NCBI GenBank assembly: GCA_945919165.1 | Contig: CAMEIZ010000104.1 | Span: 1 to 6,365, forward strand | DNA: 6,365 nucleotides | From: an uncultured Traorella sp. | Lineage (GTDB): Bacteria; Bacillota_I; Bacilli_A; Erysipelotrichales; Erysipelotrichaceae | Reading direction: 5' to 3' | Part shown: positions 5,564 to 6,365 of the stretch, piece by piece | Position numbering within the stretch: the stretch's first letter is position 1 | How the letters are laid out: each line of letters starts with the position of its first letter | The notes under the pieces: generated by a model | The model's database searches: none | Told to the model about the DNA's origin: nothing | What the model saw: only the letters and a program-made list of their open reading frames with translations | Position numbers and translations under genes: made by a program

Positions 5564-5592
5564 TTGCGAATAACCTTTATTATTCGTATAAT
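5564..5592 (+). promoter_or_regulatory. Second pflB promoter, downstream of the riboswitch
   Basis: TTGCGA (5564-5569) and a perfect TATAAT (5587-5592) are separated by 17 bases. Transcription would begin near 5599, before the AAGGAGG at 5605-5611. Transcripts from here would lack the riboswitch and so be independent of ZTP. The spacer is filled by a perfect inverted repeat. Confidence 0.6.
5567..5586. promoter_or_regulatory. Perfect 7-bp dyad in the pflB promoter spacer, candidate operator
   Basis: CGAATAA (5567-5573) and TTATTCG (5580-5586) are separated by six bases and run from inside the -35 up to the base before the -10. A protein bound here would block RNA polymerase. The same CGAATAA occurs at 5393-5399, overlapping the -35 of the upstream promoter, but without a clear second arm. 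It does not match the Rex, FNR or CodY consensus that I know. Confidence 0.5.
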
Positions 5593-5616
5593 GAGTATCT
5601 TAACAAGGAGGACGCG

Positions 5617-6365
5617 ATGAAAAAACAGTGGGAAAGTTTTAAAGGCAGCATCTGGAAAGATGAGGTCAATGTACGTGATTTTATTTTGCATAACTATACA
5701 CCTTATGACGGTGATGAAGCATTTTTAGCTGGTCCAAGCAGTGGAACTCAAAAGCTGTGGGATGAATTACAGAAACTGCAGAAACAGGAACGAGCTAAAG
5801 GCGGCGTATTAGATATGGAAACAGAAATCGTTTCTTCGTTAACAGCCTATGGACCCGGATATATCAACGATGAGCTCAAATATCTAGAAAAAATTGTGGG
5901 TCTTCAGACAGACAAACCTCTAAAACGTGCTTTTATGCCTTTTGGCGGTATTAAGATGAGTGAAAAAGCCTGTCAGACATATGGCTATCAACCAAATGAA
6001 GAATTGCATAAAATCTTTACAGATATTCATAAGACTCATAATCAGGCTGTTTTTGATTGTTATACACCTGAGATGCTGTCAGCTCGTCATAATAAGATCA
6101 TTACAGGTCTTCCGGATGCTTATGGTCGCGGAAGAATTGTGGGTGACTATCGACGCATTGCTCTATATGGGATTGATTTTCTGATTGAACAGAAGCAGCA
6201 GGATCTTTTAAACTGCGGCAATGGGTTCATGAGTGAAGATGTCATACGACAACGTGAAGAACTGGCTGAACAGATCAAAGCCCTTCATGGAATCAAAAAA
6301 ATGGCTGAGATTTATGGTTATGACATCAGTGAACCGGCTGCTAATGCTCATGAAGCTGTACAGTG
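5617..6365 (+). CDS. pflB: Formate C-acetyltransferase (pyruvate formate-lyase), N-terminal part
   Basis: The reading frame is open from the ATG to the right edge, giving 249 codons of a protein that is usually about 750 residues. Pyruvate formate-lyase is a cytosolic glycyl-radical homodimer that converts pyruvate and CoA to acetyl-CoA and formate under anaerobic conditions. The sequence follows E. coli PflB closely in the N-terminal PFL domain: EVNVRDFI and NYTPYDGDEAFLAG near 16-40, PLKRAFMPFGGIKM near 102-115, KTHNQAVFD near 138-146, and GLPDAYGRGRIVGDYRRIALYGIDFL near 165-190. PAANAHEAVQ lies at the edge. The catalytic Cys-Cys pair and the C-terminal glycyl-radical site are outside the window, as is any activating enzyme. 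The start is supported by AAGGAGG at 5605-5611, five bases upstream. Control is likely by the ZTP riboswitch plus a second promoter. Confidence 0.96.
   Translation, partial: MKKQWESFKGSIWKDEVNVRDFILHNYTPYDGDEAFLAGPSSGTQKLWDELQKLQKQERAKGGVLDMETEIVSSLTAYGPGYINDELKYLEKIVGLQTDKPLKRAFMPFGGIKMSEKACQTYGYQPNEELHKIFTDIHKTHNQAVFDCYTPEMLSARHNKIITGLPDAYGRGRIVGDYRRIALYGIDFLIEQKQQDLLNCGNGFMSEDVIRQREELAEQIKALHGIKKMAEIYGYDISEPAANAHEAVQ

Larger units (their letters stand above)
5255..5616. other. Divergent regulatory intergenic region between GH4 and pflB
   Basis: This 362-bp stretch has no supportable protein gene. From left to right it holds the GH4 ribosome binding site and promoter (minus strand), a perfect TTCAAGA dyad, an unassigned AT-rich stretch at about 5315-5388, a plus-strand promoter, a ZTP riboswitch with terminator, and a second plus-strand promoter with its own dyad just before pflB. 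Confidence 0.8.

Noticed and set aside
5960..6184. Open frame within pflB in another frame
   Set aside because: The pflB frame is open throughout and matches the family; this one is a chance frame.

Overview
The window is AT-rich chromosomal DNA from a low-GC, fermentative Firmicute. Signs of this are strong Shine-Dalgarno sequences (GGAGG types), TATAAT-type promoters, short intergenic gaps, intrinsic hairpin/T-tract terminators, an anaerobe-type aldo/keto reductase carrying two [4Fe-4S] motifs, and a pyruvate formate-lyase gene behind a ZTP (pfl-motif) riboswitch. A gut Erysipelotrichales-like or related anaerobe would fit, but the placement is inferred from gene content and not proven.

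Layout. (1) Positions 1-1225, plus strand: a short promoter region, a Cof-type HAD-IIB phosphatase, and one base later an EmrE/Qac-like small multidrug resistance transporter. They look like a translationally coupled pair. (2) Positions 1224-1253: a strong bidirectional terminator shared with the convergent minus-strand gene, whose stop codon lies in the hairpin loop. (3) Positions 1238-2485, minus strand: a complete M24B Xaa-Pro aminopeptidase with its own likely promoter. (4) Positions 2691-5254, minus strand: a GH4 6-phospho-beta-glucosidase followed after 56 bp by the aldo/keto reductase. No terminator is seen between them, so they may be partly co-transcribed, although the reductase also has a good extended -10 of its own. 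(5) Positions 5255-5616: a 362-bp divergent intergenic region. It holds the GH4 promoter with a perfect dyad on one side. On the other side are a promoter, a complete ZTP riboswitch with its terminator, and a second promoter with another perfect dyad. (6) From 5617 off the right edge, plus strand: the N-terminal third of pyruvate formate-lyase.

Functionally these are housekeeping and fermentation genes: disaccharide-phosphate cleavage, redox metabolism, peptide turnover, phosphate-ester hydrolysis, drug or cation efflux, and formate/acetyl-CoA production. The pyruvate formate-lyase riboswitch links that enzyme to one-carbon and purine status, because ZTP builds up when 10-formyl-tetrahydrofolate is short and the enzyme supplies formate. 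I found no evidence for a wholly new system. The most interesting material is the regulatory DNA between 5255 and 5616, including two unassigned operator-like dyads. No tRNA, rRNA, insertion sequence, CRISPR array or phage gene was recognised.
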